Source: Candidatus Arsenophonus triatominarum (GTDB lineage Bacteria; Pseudomonadota; Gammaproteobacteria; Enterobacterales; Enterobacteriaceae). From it: DNA of 64,000 nt. The first letter of the stretch is position 1. Every line of letters starts with the position of its first letter. This document shows positions 41,437 through 52,614 of this stretch, in pieces. The notes beneath the pieces are model-generated. The model saw only the letters and a program-made list of their open reading frames with translations, was not told the origin of the DNA and did no database searches. Location of the stretch: NCBI RefSeq assembly GCF_001640365.1, contig NZ_LWMI01000009.1, positions 1 through 64,000 of the forward strand. The letters are read 5' to 3'. The translations under genes were made by a program, and so were the position numbers.

Positions 41437-42627
41437 TTATAATACGTCAATGATAGCTTTGCATAAAGGAACCATATTCTCTAACGTTAAGCCAGCGACG
41501 TTAATACGACCTGAACTAATTGCATAGATAGCATGTTTTTCACGTAGCTGAGTTACTTGTTCTTCATTAAGACCACTAAAAGAGAACATACCGTTTTGTT
41601 TACTAATAAAACTAAAATCTTGCTTAGCTCCTTTTTCTTGTAATGTATTCACAAATAGCTGTCGCATACGTTGGATGCGCTGCCGCATGGTTGTAAGCTC
41701 TTCGATCCACTCTTTCTTTAGTAATTCATCGGATAAAATCGTGGTAACAATGGCTGCACCGTGGGCTGGGGGATTAGAATAGTTTGCTCGGATAATCGAT
41801 TTTATTTGACTAAATGCTCGCTCTGCTTGATCACTATTATTGGCAATAATTGTACAGGCACCGACTCGTTCATTATATAAGCCAAAATTTTTCGAGTAGG
41901 AACTGGCAATAATGATTTCAGGGTTTTTGTTGGTAAAAATACGTAAACCTTGCGCATCTTCGTCCAGGCCTTTAGCAAAACCTTGGTAGGCAAAATCAAA
42001 AACCGGTAATAAGTTTTTTTCAGCTGCCAGAGTAGATAGAATTTCCCATTGTTCTGGTGTTGGGTCGATACCGGTCGGGTTATGACAGCAACCATGTAAC
42101 AATAATACATCACCTGGTTTTGCATCTTCTAAGCTACTTAACATGCCAGCAAAATCCAGATTATGCTTTTCAGCATCATAGTAATTGTAATGACAGCACG
42201 TCAGGCTAGCCGCTTTTAATACATTCTGGTAATTTGGCCAAGTTGGTTGGCTGATCCAGACGCGTTGGGCAGAGGTTTGTTTAGCAATAAATTCAGCAGC
42301 AATACGCAATGCACCGGTGCCGCCTGGCGTCTGTGAAGTGCGAGCACGATTTTCGGCAATTATTGGATGGTTGTTGCCAAACAGTAATGTTTGAGTAACG
42401 GTGGCGAATTCGGCTATCCCGCTAATAGCAAGATAATTTTTAGTCACTTCGTTGTCTAACAGATATTTTTCTGCTTTTTTGACGGAAGTAAGAATGGGGG
42501 TTTTCCCTGCCTCATCCTTGTAAACACCAATACCTAAATTGATTTTTTGTTTACGCGGATCAGCATTAAAACTCTCTGCTAAGCCTAAAATAGGATCCGC
42601 AGGAGCAGCAATAATATTTTCCAACAT
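41437..42627 (-). CDS. aspC: Aspartate aminotransferase
   Basis: 396 aa, the E. coli length. PLP class I transaminase interconverting aspartate/oxaloacetate and glutamate/2-oxoglutarate, also acting on aromatic amino acids. [46 protein letters not shown], and the PLP-lysine motif [18 protein letters not shown]. Starts [16 protein letters not shown]. Next to the porin gene as in E. coli. Confidence 0.97.
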   Translation of the reverse strand: MLENIIAAPADPILGLAESFNADPRKQKINLGIGVYKDEAGKTPILTSVKKAEKYLLDNEVTKNYLAISGIAEFATVTQTLLFGNNHPIIAENRARTSQTPGGTGALRIAAEFIAKQTSAQRVWISQPTWPNYQNVLKAASLTCCHYNYYDAEKHNLDFAGMLSSLEDAKPGDVLLLHGCCHNPTGIDPTPEQWEILSTLAAEKNLLPVFDFAYQGFAKGLDEDAQGLRIFTNKNPEIIIASSYSKNFGLYNERVGACTIIANNSDQAERAFSQIKSIIRANYSNPPAHGAAIVTTILSDELLKKEWIEELTTMRQRIQRMRQLFVNTLQEKGAKQDFSFISKQNGMFSFSGLNEEQVTQLREKHAIYAISSGRINVAGLTLENMVPLCKAIIDVL

Positions 42628-42743
42628 ATTTATAATTCCAATAACTCAAGTGTAATTTGGTAATCGAGGGATCTCAGGTTAACGCGATGAAAATGATTTG
42701 CCAACACTCTGCGATAAAAATAAGGCAAACTTGTGATATTAAT

Positions 42744-42772
42744 AAAAAAACAGCGCTAGAGCGCTGTTTTTT
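42744..42772 (-). terminator. Terminator after the porin gene
   Basis: AAAAAACAGCGC-TAGA-GCGCTGTTTTTT: a perfect GC-core hairpin with T-runs on both strands, about 50 bp past the porin stop codon. Confidence 0.9.
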
Positions 42773-42818
42773 GAATTTACGTTTTCACTTTTACTGTTAA
42801 ATCACCGCTAAGCGATAA

Positions 42819-43934
42819 TTAGAACTGGTAAACTAAGCCCAAACCAGCCAGGTTGTCTCTGCCAATACCATATTTATCAGCAAAGCCATTGCTGCCATCG
42901 ATTAGGTTAATTTTGTAATCAACAACTGCGGTCAGGTTTTTGTTGAAATAGTAGAAAGCGCCTAGAGAAACGTATTTCACTAAATCTTGCTTCTGCCAGT
43001 AGGCAGGATCGGTTAAATCTTTGCCTTTGGACTGTACATAAGCAATAGATGGTTTCAGACCGATTTCGTCAAACAGATACTGACCAACCAATTCAAAGTT
43101 TTCAGTTTTGTTAGCGATTTGTCTCATGTCGTTGGTATCACTGAATTTTCTACCAAACTGAGTCATATTACGGGTTTCGCCGTACATGGCTGCCAGATAC
43201 AGATTGTTGGCATCATATTTGACACCCGCGTTCCAGCCTTCGGCACTATTACCATCAGCGCCGCTTGCAGTTTTTTGCGCATCAGTCATGCCACGATTAG
43301 ATTTGGCATAACCGGCACCCAATGCAACGCCCCAGCCGATATCGTAGTTAGCAGCTAGACCGAAGCCATCACCGTTATTTTTCAGGTAATCTGAGCTGCC
43401 TGATTTATTACTCGAAGTATTTTTGCCTTGATACTGTAGAGCGAAGTTCAAACCATCGACCAGACCAAAGAAATCAGTACTACGGTAAGTTAACAGGTTA
43501 CGGTTACGGCCAGTCAAGTAGCTGTCAGTCTGAGACATAGAGTCTGCACCATAAAGAGGCAGAACGTCAGTCCAAGCGTTGACATCATACAGAACGCCAT
43601 AGTTGCGACCATAGTCGAAACTAAAGCCAGCAATTTTCAAACCGGCATAAGCCAGACGGTTTGTATTTTCGTTCTCAGCTTCACTTCTGTTGGTTTTAGC
43701 TTGCCATTCGAAACGACCAAAGCCTGTTAGCTGATCAGAGATTTGAGTATCACCTTTTATACCAAGATGAGCACGCGAATCATCGCCACCACTGCTTTTG
43801 CCAAATAAGTGACGAACGTCAACTTTACCGTATGTATCCAGCTTGTTGCCGTCTTTGTTATAGATTTCAGCTGCGTTTGCTGTACCAGCTAACAACGCAG
43901 GGATAACTATTGCAAGAATATTGCGCTTCATCAT
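42819..43934 (-). CDS. ompF: Outer-membrane general porin (OmpF/OmpC type)
   Basis: 371 aa. Signal peptide [21 protein letters not shown], then mature [18 protein letters not shown]; 16-strand barrel ending in the aromatic GLGLVYQF required for insertion. Loop 3 region [20 protein letters not shown]. The GAGGGTAATAATA leader before ATGATGAAGCGC closely resembles E. coli ompF, and its place between asnS and aspC is that of ompF. Trimeric pore for small hydrophilic solutes. The upstream ~300 bp is very AT-rich and likely holds OmpR sites, which I cannot place. Confidence 0.92.
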   Translation of the reverse strand: MMKRNILAIVIPALLAGTANAAEIYNKDGNKLDTYGKVDVRHLFGKSSGGDDSRAHLGIKGDTQISDQLTGFGRFEWQAKTNRSEAENENTNRLAYAGLKIAGFSFDYGRNYGVLYDVNAWTDVLPLYGADSMSQTDSYLTGRNRNLLTYRSTDFFGLVDGLNFALQYQGKNTSSNKSGSSDYLKNNGDGFGLAANYDIGWGVALGAGYAKSNRGMTDAQKTASGADGNSAEGWNAGVKYDANNLYLAAMYGETRNMTQFGRKFSDTNDMRQIANKTENFELVGQYLFDEIGLKPSIAYVQSKGKDLTDPAYWQKQDLVKYVSLGAFYYFNKNLTAVVDYKINLIDGSNGFADKYGIGRDNLAGLGLVYQF

Positions 43935-44180
43935 TATTATTACCCTCATTGGTGTTATTCGGACACCTGCCACTGCCAAAAATAAATTCCCAACCATTGG
44001 GAACTATCTTTAAGAGTTTAGTGTCGCCTCGTTTCTGCGTCCAGTGTTCCATTGGTAAATATTTTTATCTACCCTGAAAATGATACAAAAATACAATATT
44101 TGTAATAAAAAGAAATAGTATATTTCAAAATATAAACAAAGGGGAACTTTTTGCTATTTATCATAATTAAAAAATAAAAA

Positions 44181-44199
44181 GGCCAGCGATGTACTGGCC
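44181..44199 (-). terminator. Terminator after asnS
   Basis: Read on the minus strand: GGCCAG-TACATCG-CTGGCC followed by TTTTTATTTTTT. Classic intrinsic terminator 42 bp past the asnS stop. Confidence 0.88.
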
Positions 44200-44241
44200 A
44201 GTTATCATTATAATATTTATTCGTTTTTTAAGATTAAATAT

Positions 44242-45642
44242 TTAAAAGCTTGCGTTACGTGGAGTACGTGGAAATGGAATGGTTTCACGAATATTTTGTA
44301 CGCCAGTGACATAAGCGACCAGGCGTTCAAATCCGAGTCCAAATCCGGCGTGGGGCACGGTACCATAACGGCGCAGATCGCGATACCAGCTGTAATCTTG
44401 TTGGTTAAGTCCCATTTCTTCCATACGGACATCCAATTTATTCAATCGCTCTTCACGCTGAGAGCCACCAATAATTTCGCCAATACCTGGCGCTAATACA
44501 TCCATGGCAGCAACAGTTTTATTGTCATCATTCAGACGCATATAAAAAGCTTTGATATCTTTTGGGTAATTTTTGACCACCACGGGTGCTTTGAAGTGTT
44601 GTTCAGCTAAATAACGTTCATGCTCAGAAGAGAGATCGATACCCCAAGCCACTGGATTTTCGAAGGATTGACCCGACTGCTCCAGCACTTTAATAGCATT
44701 GCTATAGTCAATTTGAGCAAAATCCGAAGCAACAAATTTTTCCAACCGGTTGATAACGTCTTTATCGATACGCTCGGCAAAGAAGGTTAAGTCATCATGG
44801 CGTTCTTGCAAAACCGCTTTGAAGACATATTTTAACATTTTCTCGGCCAGGCTGGCGATATCGTCCAAGTTGGCAAAAGCGACTTCAGGTTCAACCATCC
44901 AGAATTCAGCCAAATGGCGGCTGGTGTTAGAGTTTTCTGCGCGAAACGTTGGGCCAAAGGTATAAATTTTGCTTAATGCACAGGCATAAGCTTCGCCATT
45001 TAGCTGACCGGATACGGTTAGAAATGCTTCACGACCAAAAAAGTCTTTATCAAAATTAATATCCCCTTTTTCTGTACGCGGAATATTTTGTAAATCTAAT
45101 GTTGAGACGCGGAACATTTCACCGGCACCTTCGGTATCGGAGGCGGTGATAATGGGGGTTGAGACCCAAAGATAGCTTTCTTCATGAAAGAAACGATGAA
45201 TAGCTTGGGCTAGCATATTGCGAACACGGGCAACGGCGCCGATAAGATTGGTGCGTGGACGCAGATGTGCCACTTCACGTAAATATTCGACACTATGACG
45301 CTTGGCAGCCATTGGATAACTATCAGGATTTTCCACCATACCGACAACAACAACCTGAGTGGCAGATAATTCAAAATTTTGCCCTTGACCTTTTGATGAC
45401 TTCACGATCCCTGTTACTTCAACCGAGCAACCGGTGGTCAGATGTAAAACTTCGGTTTCATAATTATCTAGTTCATTATTTACAATAGCCTGTAATGGAT
45501 TAAAGCAAGAACCGTCATAGACGGCGAGGAACGAGAAACCGGCTTTTGAATCTCTCCTTGTACGTACCCAGCCACGAACGGTTACTTCTTCGCCTACCGC
45601 CACACGGCCTTGTAGTACTTCGACTACAGGCGCTATGTTCAT
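44242..45642 (-). CDS. asnS: Asparaginyl-tRNA synthetase
   Basis: 466 aa, exactly the E. coli length; class II synthetase. N-terminal OB-fold anticodon-binding domain ([17 protein letters not shown]), then the catalytic core [34 protein letters not shown] (motif 2) and [15 protein letters not shown] (motif 3). ATG 45642 ([12 protein letters not shown]) follows AGAGAG; the upstream extension in the same frame is not conserved. A MITE lies only 63 bp upstream, so the promoter is squeezed or replaced. Confidence 0.97.
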   Translation of the reverse strand: MNIAPVVEVLQGRVAVGEEVTVRGWVRTRRDSKAGFSFLAVYDGSCFNPLQAIVNNELDNYETEVLHLTTGCSVEVTGIVKSSKGQGQNFELSATQVVVVGMVENPDSYPMAAKRHSVEYLREVAHLRPRTNLIGAVARVRNMLAQAIHRFFHEESYLWVSTPIITASDTEGAGEMFRVSTLDLQNIPRTEKGDINFDKDFFGREAFLTVSGQLNGEAYACALSKIYTFGPTFRAENSNTSRHLAEFWMVEPEVAFANLDDIASLAEKMLKYVFKAVLQERHDDLTFFAERIDKDVINRLEKFVASDFAQIDYSNAIKVLEQSGQSFENPVAWGIDLSSEHERYLAEQHFKAPVVVKNYPKDIKAFYMRLNDDNKTVAAMDVLAPGIGEIIGGSQREERLNKLDVRMEEMGLNQQDYSWYRDLRRYGTVPHAGFGLGFERLVAYVTGVQNIRETIPFPRTPRNASF

Positions 45643-45705
45643 AAAATACTCTCTTTTGATATTTAGTTGTTTAAAGTTGGTCCCGATTGGGGAAGGCCTT
45701 ATGTT

Positions 45706-45899
45706 ACACGAGTTTCGCACCAATAAAAAAACGCTCTATTTTTAAGTTTAATTCAGCATAATATATAAATAGAAAAAATCTTATAAATCAAAAGCAACTT
45801 ATTGTAATTTAAACAAATTTATACGTTTTAGTAACTTGCAAATTAGCCATTGCTTTTAAGCCATTTCTGGAATTTTATATGCCTGTGCGAAACTCGTGT
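45706..45899. mobile_element. MITE copy f (194 bp) upstream of asnS
   Basis: Perfect ends ACACGAGTTTCGCAC / GTGCGAAACTCGTGT with a 3-bp duplication GTT (45703-45705 and 45900-45902). Lies in the asnS-pncB intergenic region, 63 bp from the asnS start codon. On the asnS strand its interior contains TTGCTT/TTGATT and TATATT-like boxes that could act as a promoter. Confidence 0.93.
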
Positions 45900-46032
45900 G
45901 TTACTTATCCTCGCGTAAGAAACAAGTAAAAATAGCAAGTTTAAAATGGGAATAACCAGATGAAAAGGTCTTTGTAAGAAGAATTTAATTTATCCTGGTG
46001 CAACAATCAATAAAATAACTTGCCATCAATAG

Positions 46033-47262
46033 TCAGTTAGGTTTGTTATCAATTCGCTCCGTTGTACTTGGGATATCAAAGGCTTCCTTTAAGCGAACGA
46101 TAAATTCATCATCATCACAGATGGTTTTTCCTGGGCTATCGGACAACTTAGCGACGGATTTACCATTACATTCAACTAATTTAATCACAATATTAAGCGG
46201 TTTAACCTTAGGAATATTGCAGGTCAAACGGGTTCCAATACCAAAAATAAGATTGATACGTTTATAAAAATGTTTATAAAGGATCAATGCTTTTTGTAGG
46301 TCAAGGTTATCTGAAAAAACCAGCGTTTTACTCATCGGATCGATAGCCAGTTTTTTATAATGACTAATCGCTTTTTCACCCCATTCTAACGGATCACCCG
46401 AGTCATGCCGTAATCCTTGATAACGATAGGCAAAGGTGATATCGAAGTCGCGCAGGAAAGCATCCATCGTAATACAGTCTGTTAGTGCAATGCCTAATTG
46501 ATTGGGATACTCATCCAGCCAACTTTGCAGCGCCACGCGCTGGCTATTAGCGAGATCAGCACTAATTTGCTGGTGAGCTTGAAACCACTCATGGGCTTGG
46601 GTGCCAACAGGTTTAAGCTGGAGTTGTTGGGCCAATTTATAATTACTTGTACCAGTAAAATAAGGGAAATGGTTTTTGAGTTCATTGATAATAGCGTATT
46701 GCACCGCATGAGAAAAACGTCGGCGAGTACCAAAATCCATTAATTTGAAATTAGCTAAATCAATATTTTGTGTTTTTGCGTCTTGATAAAAATGCTTAAT
46801 CAATTTATGTAACTGTTCAATGGCATCTTCGGTTGTTACATTGGGAGAGCGATCGCAGTGAACCAGTTCGCTGATTAAGGCTAATAGAGGTACTTCCCAA
46901 AGAATAACTTCACGCCATGGACCACTAATTCTTAGCGCTAACTGATTTTCTTGCGTGGTATAAACATTAACCTGCGTGGGATTGAAGCGAAAATTCTTTA
47001 ACCAATCGAGATAATCAGCTTTAAAAAAAGGCAGTCCACGCAGATAGCGGTATTCAGTTGGCGTTAATGCAATATTTGCCATTAAATTTATTTGTTGGCG
47101 TACAGCCTGAGCATAGTTACCAAGTCGTTCATCACTACGGCAACGAAATTCTGCCACAACCGATACTTGGTTATAGTGATGAAAGACGGCATGTTGCATA
47201 TGCAGTTTATAAGCATCAGTATCTAGCAGTGATGTAATGATAGGTGGTGCATCTAAATTCAT
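46033..47262 (-). CDS. pncB: Nicotinate phosphoribosyltransferase
   Basis: 409 aa (E. coli 400). Salvages nicotinate to NaMN for NAD synthesis. [59 protein letters not shown] and [11 protein letters not shown] are family motifs; the phosphorylated His is in RHDSGDP. C-terminal ~9 residues longer than E. coli. Divergent from pepN. Confidence 0.96.
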   Translation of the reverse strand: MNLDAPPIITSLLDTDAYKLHMQHAVFHHYNQVSVVAEFRCRSDERLGNYAQAVRQQINLMANIALTPTEYRYLRGLPFFKADYLDWLKNFRFNPTQVNVYTTQENQLALRISGPWREVILWEVPLLALISELVHCDRSPNVTTEDAIEQLHKLIKHFYQDAKTQNIDLANFKLMDFGTRRRFSHAVQYAIINELKNHFPYFTGTSNYKLAQQLQLKPVGTQAHEWFQAHQQISADLANSQRVALQSWLDEYPNQLGIALTDCITMDAFLRDFDITFAYRYQGLRHDSGDPLEWGEKAISHYKKLAIDPMSKTLVFSDNLDLQKALILYKHFYKRINLIFGIGTRLTCNIPKVKPLNIVIKLVECNGKSVAKLSDSPGKTICDDDEFIVRLKEAFDIPSTTERIDNKPN

Positions 47263-47600
47263 AATGCGTTAGCTATCCTCGCGGAAGCATTACTCTCGAC
47301 TTAAAGATAAAATATGCCAGAGTATACCTGTTGATGCTAGTAAGAGTGAAGGTCGTTCCATATATATTTCTGGCATAGTTATAAAAAATTCTAATCATCT
47401 ATTTGATATTATCAAATTATTTTTATATCGGCAGAGTTTTTTGCAGCAATAAATAACATGTTAATAAAAGACCAAACGAATTGAATATTAATCATAGGTA
47501 TGATTTATGATCAAAAGAAAGAGGTTTATAAGATATCATTATTGCCAAATAATTGACCACATTGAAACATAACAATAATTGATACAGGTAAAAATTTACT
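47263..47600. promoter_or_regulatory. Divergent pncB/pepN intergenic region
   Basis: 338 bp between two divergent starts, so it must carry both promoters. AT-rich; no operator was recognised with confidence. No IS or MITE. Confidence 0.5.
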
Positions 47601-50222
47601 ATGACGCAACAGCGACAAGAGAAATATCGTCAGGATTACCAGGCGCCTGATTACACCATTACCGATATTGAATTGGATTTTATGCTTGATCCTGCAACCA
47701 CCATTGTTACTGCCATTAGCCGAGTAAAACGATTAAATTCACAGGCTAATGTGTTGATACTCGATGGTGAGAACCTGATTTTGCACACTATTCATATTGA
47801 TAATAAATCGTGGACAGACTATCGTGAAGAGGCAGGAAAACTAATTATTGATTCAGTGCCAGATACTTTTGTTCTTAAGGTAGTTAATGAAATAAATCCG
47901 CTAAAAAATACTGCATTAGAAGGGCTTTATGTGTCAGCTGATGTTCTTTGCACTCAGTGTGAGGCAGAAGGTTTCCGTCATATTACCTATTATTTAGATA
48001 GGCCAGATGTATTAGCACGTTTTACAACTTGTATTACCGCCGATAAATCGCGCTATCCTTATTTGCTATCCAATGGTAATCAGATTGACAAAGGAGAAAC
48101 AAACGATGGCCGTCATTGGGTAAAATGGCAAGATCCTTTCCCTAAGCCAAGTTATCTTTTCGCCCTGGTAGCAGGTGATTTTGATGCTCTTTATGATAAT
48201 TATGTTAGCCAAAGTGGCCGTAATGTAACGTTAGCACTTTTTGTCGATAAGGGTAACCTTGATCGGGCTGACTGGGCAATGGTCTCTTTGAAAAATGCCA
48301 TGCGTTGGGATGAGACACGTTTTGGTTACGAATATGATTTAGATATCTATATGATAGTGGCCGTTGATTTCTTTAATATGGGGGCGATGGAAAATAAAGG
48401 ACTCAATATTTTCAATGCCAAATATGTGTTGGCCAAAACAGAAACGGCAACGGATAAGGATTATCTGAATATTGAAGCGGTGATTGGCCATGAATATTTT
48501 CATAATTGGACGGGTAATCGTATTACTTGCCGTGATTGGTTTCAATTAAGCCTGAAGGAAGGATTAACCGTTTTTCGCGATCAAGAGTTTAGTTCTGATT
48601 TGGGTTCTCGTTCGGTAAATCGGATTGAAAATGTCAGGCTGATGCGTGCGCATCAATTTGCAGAAGATGCCAGTCCGATGGCGCATCCTATTCGTCCGGA
48701 AAAAGTGATAGAAATTAATAACTTCTACACTTTGACCGTTTATGAAAAAGGAGCGGAAGTTATTCGGATGTTGCACACGCTATTAGGCGAAGAACAGTTT
48801 CAGGCGGGTATGAAACTCTATACCGCCCGCCATGATGGTAGTGCCGCAACCTGTGATGATTTCGTGCAAGCTATGCAAGATGCCTCTGATATTGATTTGA
48901 CTCTCTTTCGTCGTTGGTATAGCCAATCGGGTACACCTTTAATGACGGTCAGAGATGAATATTTAGCGGAAAAACAGCAATATTTATTGCATATTAGTCA
49001 AATCACAGCACCAACGGCAGATCAAGCAGAAAAATTACCATTACATATACCGCTAGATATTGAGCTGTATGATACGCAAGGTAATGTAATTCCATTACAG
49101 CATAATGGTCGTGCTGTGCATTCCGTGCTTAATGTGGTTAAGGCCGAGCAAACTTTTGTTTTTGATCAGGTTAATTCGTTGCCAATACCTTCATTATTGC
49201 GTGAGTTTTCCGCGCCGGTGAAATTGGATTATTCATACACTGATGAGCAATTAGCATTAATGATGCAATATGCCAGTAATTATTTTGCTCGTTGGGATGC
49301 TGCGCAATCACTATTATCAATTTATATTAAAGAGAATGTAGTACGCCAACAGCAGCGGGAAGATTTAATATTACCGCAGCATATTATTGACGCATTCAAA
49401 TCTGTTTTACTTGATGAAGCCTGTGATCCGGCTTTAAAAGCGCAACTATTTACTTTGCCTTCAGAAAATGAAGTTGCTGAGTGGTTTGCTATTATCGATC
49501 CGATAGCTATCCATAATGTTATTAACTTTATTATCCGAAAATTTGCCACTGAAATGGCGGCTGAATTTGTTGCCGTTTATCATGCCAATAAAATGACCGA
49601 GTATCGAATCGATCATGGGGATATTGCCAAACGTTCTTTGCGAAATAAATGCTTATTTTATCTGGCTTTTAGCCATGATAAGCAACAAGCGGATAAGTAT
49701 GTAACCGAGCAATATTATCGGGCTAATAATATGACTGACACGATGGCGGCCTTGAGTGCTGCGGTGGCGGCCCAATTACCGAGTTGTCAACAGCTGATGG
49801 CAGAGTTTGAACTGCGTTGGCGTCATGATGGTTTGATAATAGATAAATGGTTTATGCTGCAAGCTACCAGTCCAGCTAAAAATGTTTTGCCAACAGTACG
49901 TACTTTATTTACTCATCCGACATTTAGTATGGAGAATCCTAATCGAGTACTTGCCCTGATTGGAACTTTTGTTGCACAGAATCCGATAGCGTTTCATGCT
50001 GAGGATGGTACTGGCTATCAGTTTTTAGTGGAAATGTTAATTATTTTAAATAGCAGCAATCCGCAGGTTGCTTCTCGTTTGATCGAGCCATTGATTCGTC
50101 TAAGACGCTATGATGAAACACGTCAAAATCTGATGTATCAGGCGTTAACACAGTTAAAACAGTTAGATAATCTTTCCGCTGATCTATTTGAAAAAATTAC
50201 TAAGGCGTTGAAAAACCAATAG
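47601..50222 (+). CDS. pepN: Aminopeptidase N
   Basis: 873 aa (E. coli 870). M1-family zinc aminopeptidase for cytosolic peptide turnover. Substrate motif MGAMENKGLN (about 263) and zinc site VIGHEYFHNWTGNR (HEXXH about 300) with the third ligand Glu in LKEGLTVFRDQEF. DUF3458 and C-terminal helical domain complete. Intact. Confidence 0.97.
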   Translation: MTQQRQEKYRQDYQAPDYTITDIELDFMLDPATTIVTAISRVKRLNSQANVLILDGENLILHTIHIDNKSWTDYREEAGKLIIDSVPDTFVLKVVNEINPLKNTALEGLYVSADVLCTQCEAEGFRHITYYLDRPDVLARFTTCITADKSRYPYLLSNGNQIDKGETNDGRHWVKWQDPFPKPSYLFALVAGDFDALYDNYVSQSGRNVTLALFVDKGNLDRADWAMVSLKNAMRWDETRFGYEYDLDIYMIVAVDFFNMGAMENKGLNIFNAKYVLAKTETATDKDYLNIEAVIGHEYFHNWTGNRITCRDWFQLSLKEGLTVFRDQEFSSDLGSRSVNRIENVRLMRAHQFAEDASPMAHPIRPEKVIEINNFYTLTVYEKGAEVIRMLHTLLGEEQFQAGMKLYTARHDGSAATCDDFVQAMQDASDIDLTLFRRWYSQSGTPLMTVRDEYLAEKQQYLLHISQITAPTADQAEKLPLHIPLDIELYDTQGNVIPLQHNGRAVHSVLNVVKAEQTFVFDQVNSLPIPSLLREFSAPVKLDYSYTDEQLALMMQYASNYFARWDAAQSLLSIYIKENVVRQQQREDLILPQHIIDAFKSVLLDEACDPALKAQLFTLPSENEVAEWFAIIDPIAIHNVINFIIRKFATEMAAEFVAVYHANKMTEYRIDHGDIAKRSLRNKCLFYLAFSHDKQQADKYVTEQYYRANNMTDTMAALSAAVAAQLPSCQQLMAEFELRWRHDGLIIDKWFMLQATSPAKNVLPTVRTLFTHPTFSMENPNRVLALIGTFVAQNPIAFHAEDGTGYQFLVEMLIILNSSNPQVASRLIEPLIRLRRYDETRQNLMYQALTQLKQLDNLSADLFEKITKALKNQ

Positions 50223-50325
50223 CATTTTATTTTTCACTAGGTTACCAGCGTTTTCCTTCATAAAAACGATTACTTAAATAAGATATCCCTTCTTTTATAA
50301 GATTATCTGGGGGGATATCTATCAG

Positions 50326-50519
50326 TCACGAGTTTCGCACAGGCATATAAAATTCCAGAAATGGCTTAAAAGCAATGGTTAATTTGCAAGTTACTAAAAC
50401 GTATAAATTTGTATAAATTACAATAAGTTGCTTTTAATTTATAAGATTTTGTCTATTTATATATTATGCTGAATTAAACTTAAAAATAGAGCGTTTTTTT
50501 ATTGGTGCGAAACTCGTGT
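50326..50519. mobile_element. MITE copy g (194 bp)
   Basis: First base T (TCACGAGTTTCGCAC), right end GTGCGAAACTCGTGT; 3-bp duplication CAG (50323-50325 and 50520-50522). Lies between pepN and pyrD (500-bp gap); the remaining gap holds only AT-rich sequence and presumably the pyrD promoter. Confidence 0.93.
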
Positions 50520-50722
50520 CAGTTTGCTTTTACCTATTATTTAAAACTTAAATGATAAAAAGCAGTGTCATATTAGGCATATTTAAATTATCATGATCAT
50601 CTGTACATACCATTGAGATTTGCTGATAAATTTAGCAATAGACTGTTTTTATAGAATAAAAAACGGCAAATGGTTTCTACGACTAAATAATTTACATTAT
50701 CTATCAAAAAAAGGTACAGCTA

Positions 50723-51733
50723 ATGTTTTATCCCCTTATCCGAAAGGCGCTATTTCGTTTAAATCCAGAGCAAGCTCATGAAATTACCTTCCGGCAGCTT
50801 AAATATATCATGCATTCGCCGCTTAGGTTTTTGATCCGGCAGTCGGTCAATTTTAAGCCAACGACTTGTATGGGATTGACATTTAATAATCCATTGGGAT
50901 TAGCGGCCGGTCTTGATAGAGATGGTGAATGTATTGATGCTTTTGGCGCGATGGGATTTGGTTTCGTAGAAATAGGGACGGTCACACCTCTCCCACAACC
51001 TGGTAATGAAAAACCTCGGCTGTTTCGCCTGGTTGAAGCTGAAGGGCTTATTAACCGCATGGGATTTAATAATTTAGGTGTTGATAACTTGGTTGAGAAT
51101 GTTAAAAAAGCGCAGTACGACGGTATTATTGGTATTAACATTGGCAAAAATAAAGATACACCGATTGAACAGGGTAAAGACGATTATTTAATTTGCATGG
51201 AAAAAATTTATTCATATGCAGGTTATATTACTGTCAATATTTCTTCACCTAATACGCCAGATTTAAGATTGTTACAATATGGTGAAGCATTGGATGATTT
51301 ATTACAGTCAATTAAAAATAAACAACACTTATTAGCACAACAATACCAAAAGTATGTTCCTGTGGTGGTAAAAATTGCGCCTGATTTAACTGAAAAAGAG
51401 ATTATCCAAATTAGCGATAGCTTAATTCGCCACCAGATTGATGGAGTTGTGGCCACAAATACAACTTTGGATCGGAATTTAGTGAAAGGATTAAGGTATT
51501 CAGAAGAAGCTGGTGGATTGAGCGGCCGACCTGTGCAATTGAAAAGCACTGAAATTGTCCAGTTATTGACCAAAGAATTAAAAGGACAGTTGCCAATCAT
51601 TGCTGCTGGTGGAATTGATTCTTTGGTTGCAGCAAGAGAAAAATTGGCAGCAGGGGCATCATTGTTACAAGTTTATTCTGGATTTATTTATCACGGCCCT
51701 AAATTAATTAAAAATATTGTTAATTATATTTAA
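50723..51733 (+). CDS. pyrD: Dihydroorotate dehydrogenase (quinone), class 2
   Basis: 336 aa, the E. coli length. N-terminal membrane-association helices ([20 protein letters not shown]), then the FMN barrel: [29 protein letters not shown], the catalytic Ser in [18 protein letters not shown], and [21 protein letters not shown]. Oxidises dihydroorotate in pyrimidine synthesis with quinone as acceptor. Intact. Confidence 0.97.
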   Translation: MFYPLIRKALFRLNPEQAHEITFRQLKYIMHSPLRFLIRQSVNFKPTTCMGLTFNNPLGLAAGLDRDGECIDAFGAMGFGFVEIGTVTPLPQPGNEKPRLFRLVEAEGLINRMGFNNLGVDNLVENVKKAQYDGIIGINIGKNKDTPIEQGKDDYLICMEKIYSYAGYITVNISSPNTPDLRLLQYGEALDDLLQSIKNKQHLLAQQYQKYVPVVVKIAPDLTEKEIIQISDSLIRHQIDGVVATNTTLDRNLVKGLRYSEEAGGLSGRPVQLKSTEIVQLLTKELKGQLPIIAAGGIDSLVAAREKLAAGASLLQVYSGFIYHGPKLIKNIVNYI

Positions 51734-51953
51734 TCTTAATTTAGGATCATAAAAAATTGACTGCTTTTTTATATCATTAATATTTATTTTGTAATCTGAT
51801 AATTTATTAAATTCAGGATTTTCTTTGAATGTCTTTACGTAAAAACTCGAAATTTTTTCTATTATTTATTTTATAGAAGTACTTTTTATCTTAATTTTAA
51901 TTTAGTATGGATTTTAAGCTTGTAAATAGTGTGATCAGATTGAGGGGTGATAA

Positions 51954-52502
51954 ATGAAAATAAAACCCAATAATCAGTGGCGCTGGTATTACGATGATGA
52001 ACATGAAAGGATGATGTTAGATTTTGCTAATGGAATGTTATTTCGTTCATGTTTTCCAGCAAAAATGTTGGTGGCATCTGCTTATGGAGAAATGACTTTT
52101 AATATTGATGATGCGGGGTTATACCATTGTATTGAAGAACAGCTGCAAAAATTATCACTTTCTGATGAGCATAGTGCGGAATTAATTTTAAATGCATTAG
52201 TTGCTTTTCGTTTTTTAAAGCCGCAGATGCCTAGAAGCTGGTATTTTTTGCCAGTAAATTGCCATGATGATTTGGTGTTGGGGGATGTTGTTCAGGTTCA
52301 TATTGAAGATAGTGGACAGAAAGCATTGTTTTTAGTGGCAGAAGCAGGAAAATATGCCAGCTTATGTTTATTAATTGAGCCTAGATTAGTTTTGAAAGAT
52401 CGGGTAATGAGATTTTGTGACCCGATTAAGATTATGAATAATCGCTTAATGATTTATCAACCACCAGCCAGTAGTTTAATATATGAAAGAGCTGTTTCAT
52501 AA
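51954..52502 (+). CDS. zapC: Cell division protein ZapC
   Basis: 182 aa (E. coli 180). MKIKPNNQWRWYYDDEHERM start and LMLDFANGMLFRS-type motif, ALVAFRFLKPQMPRSWYFLP, and DPIKIMNNRL. Binds FtsZ and stabilises Z-ring bundling. Between pyrD and ycbX as in E. coli. Confidence 0.94.
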   Translation: MKIKPNNQWRWYYDDEHERMMLDFANGMLFRSCFPAKMLVASAYGEMTFNIDDAGLYHCIEEQLQKLSLSDEHSAELILNALVAFRFLKPQMPRSWYFLPVNCHDDLVLGDVVQVHIEDSGQKALFLVAEAGKYASLCLLIEPRLVLKDRVMRFCDPIKIMNNRLMIYQPPASSLIYERAVS

Positions 52503-52614
52503 AAAATAACCTGAATTAATCAATATTCAAAGTTTATATAATAACTAAATTGTGAAGCATCTTTAAACCAACAGTAATATCCATCATTCATTGATGACGA
52601 ATGATGGATAAGAA

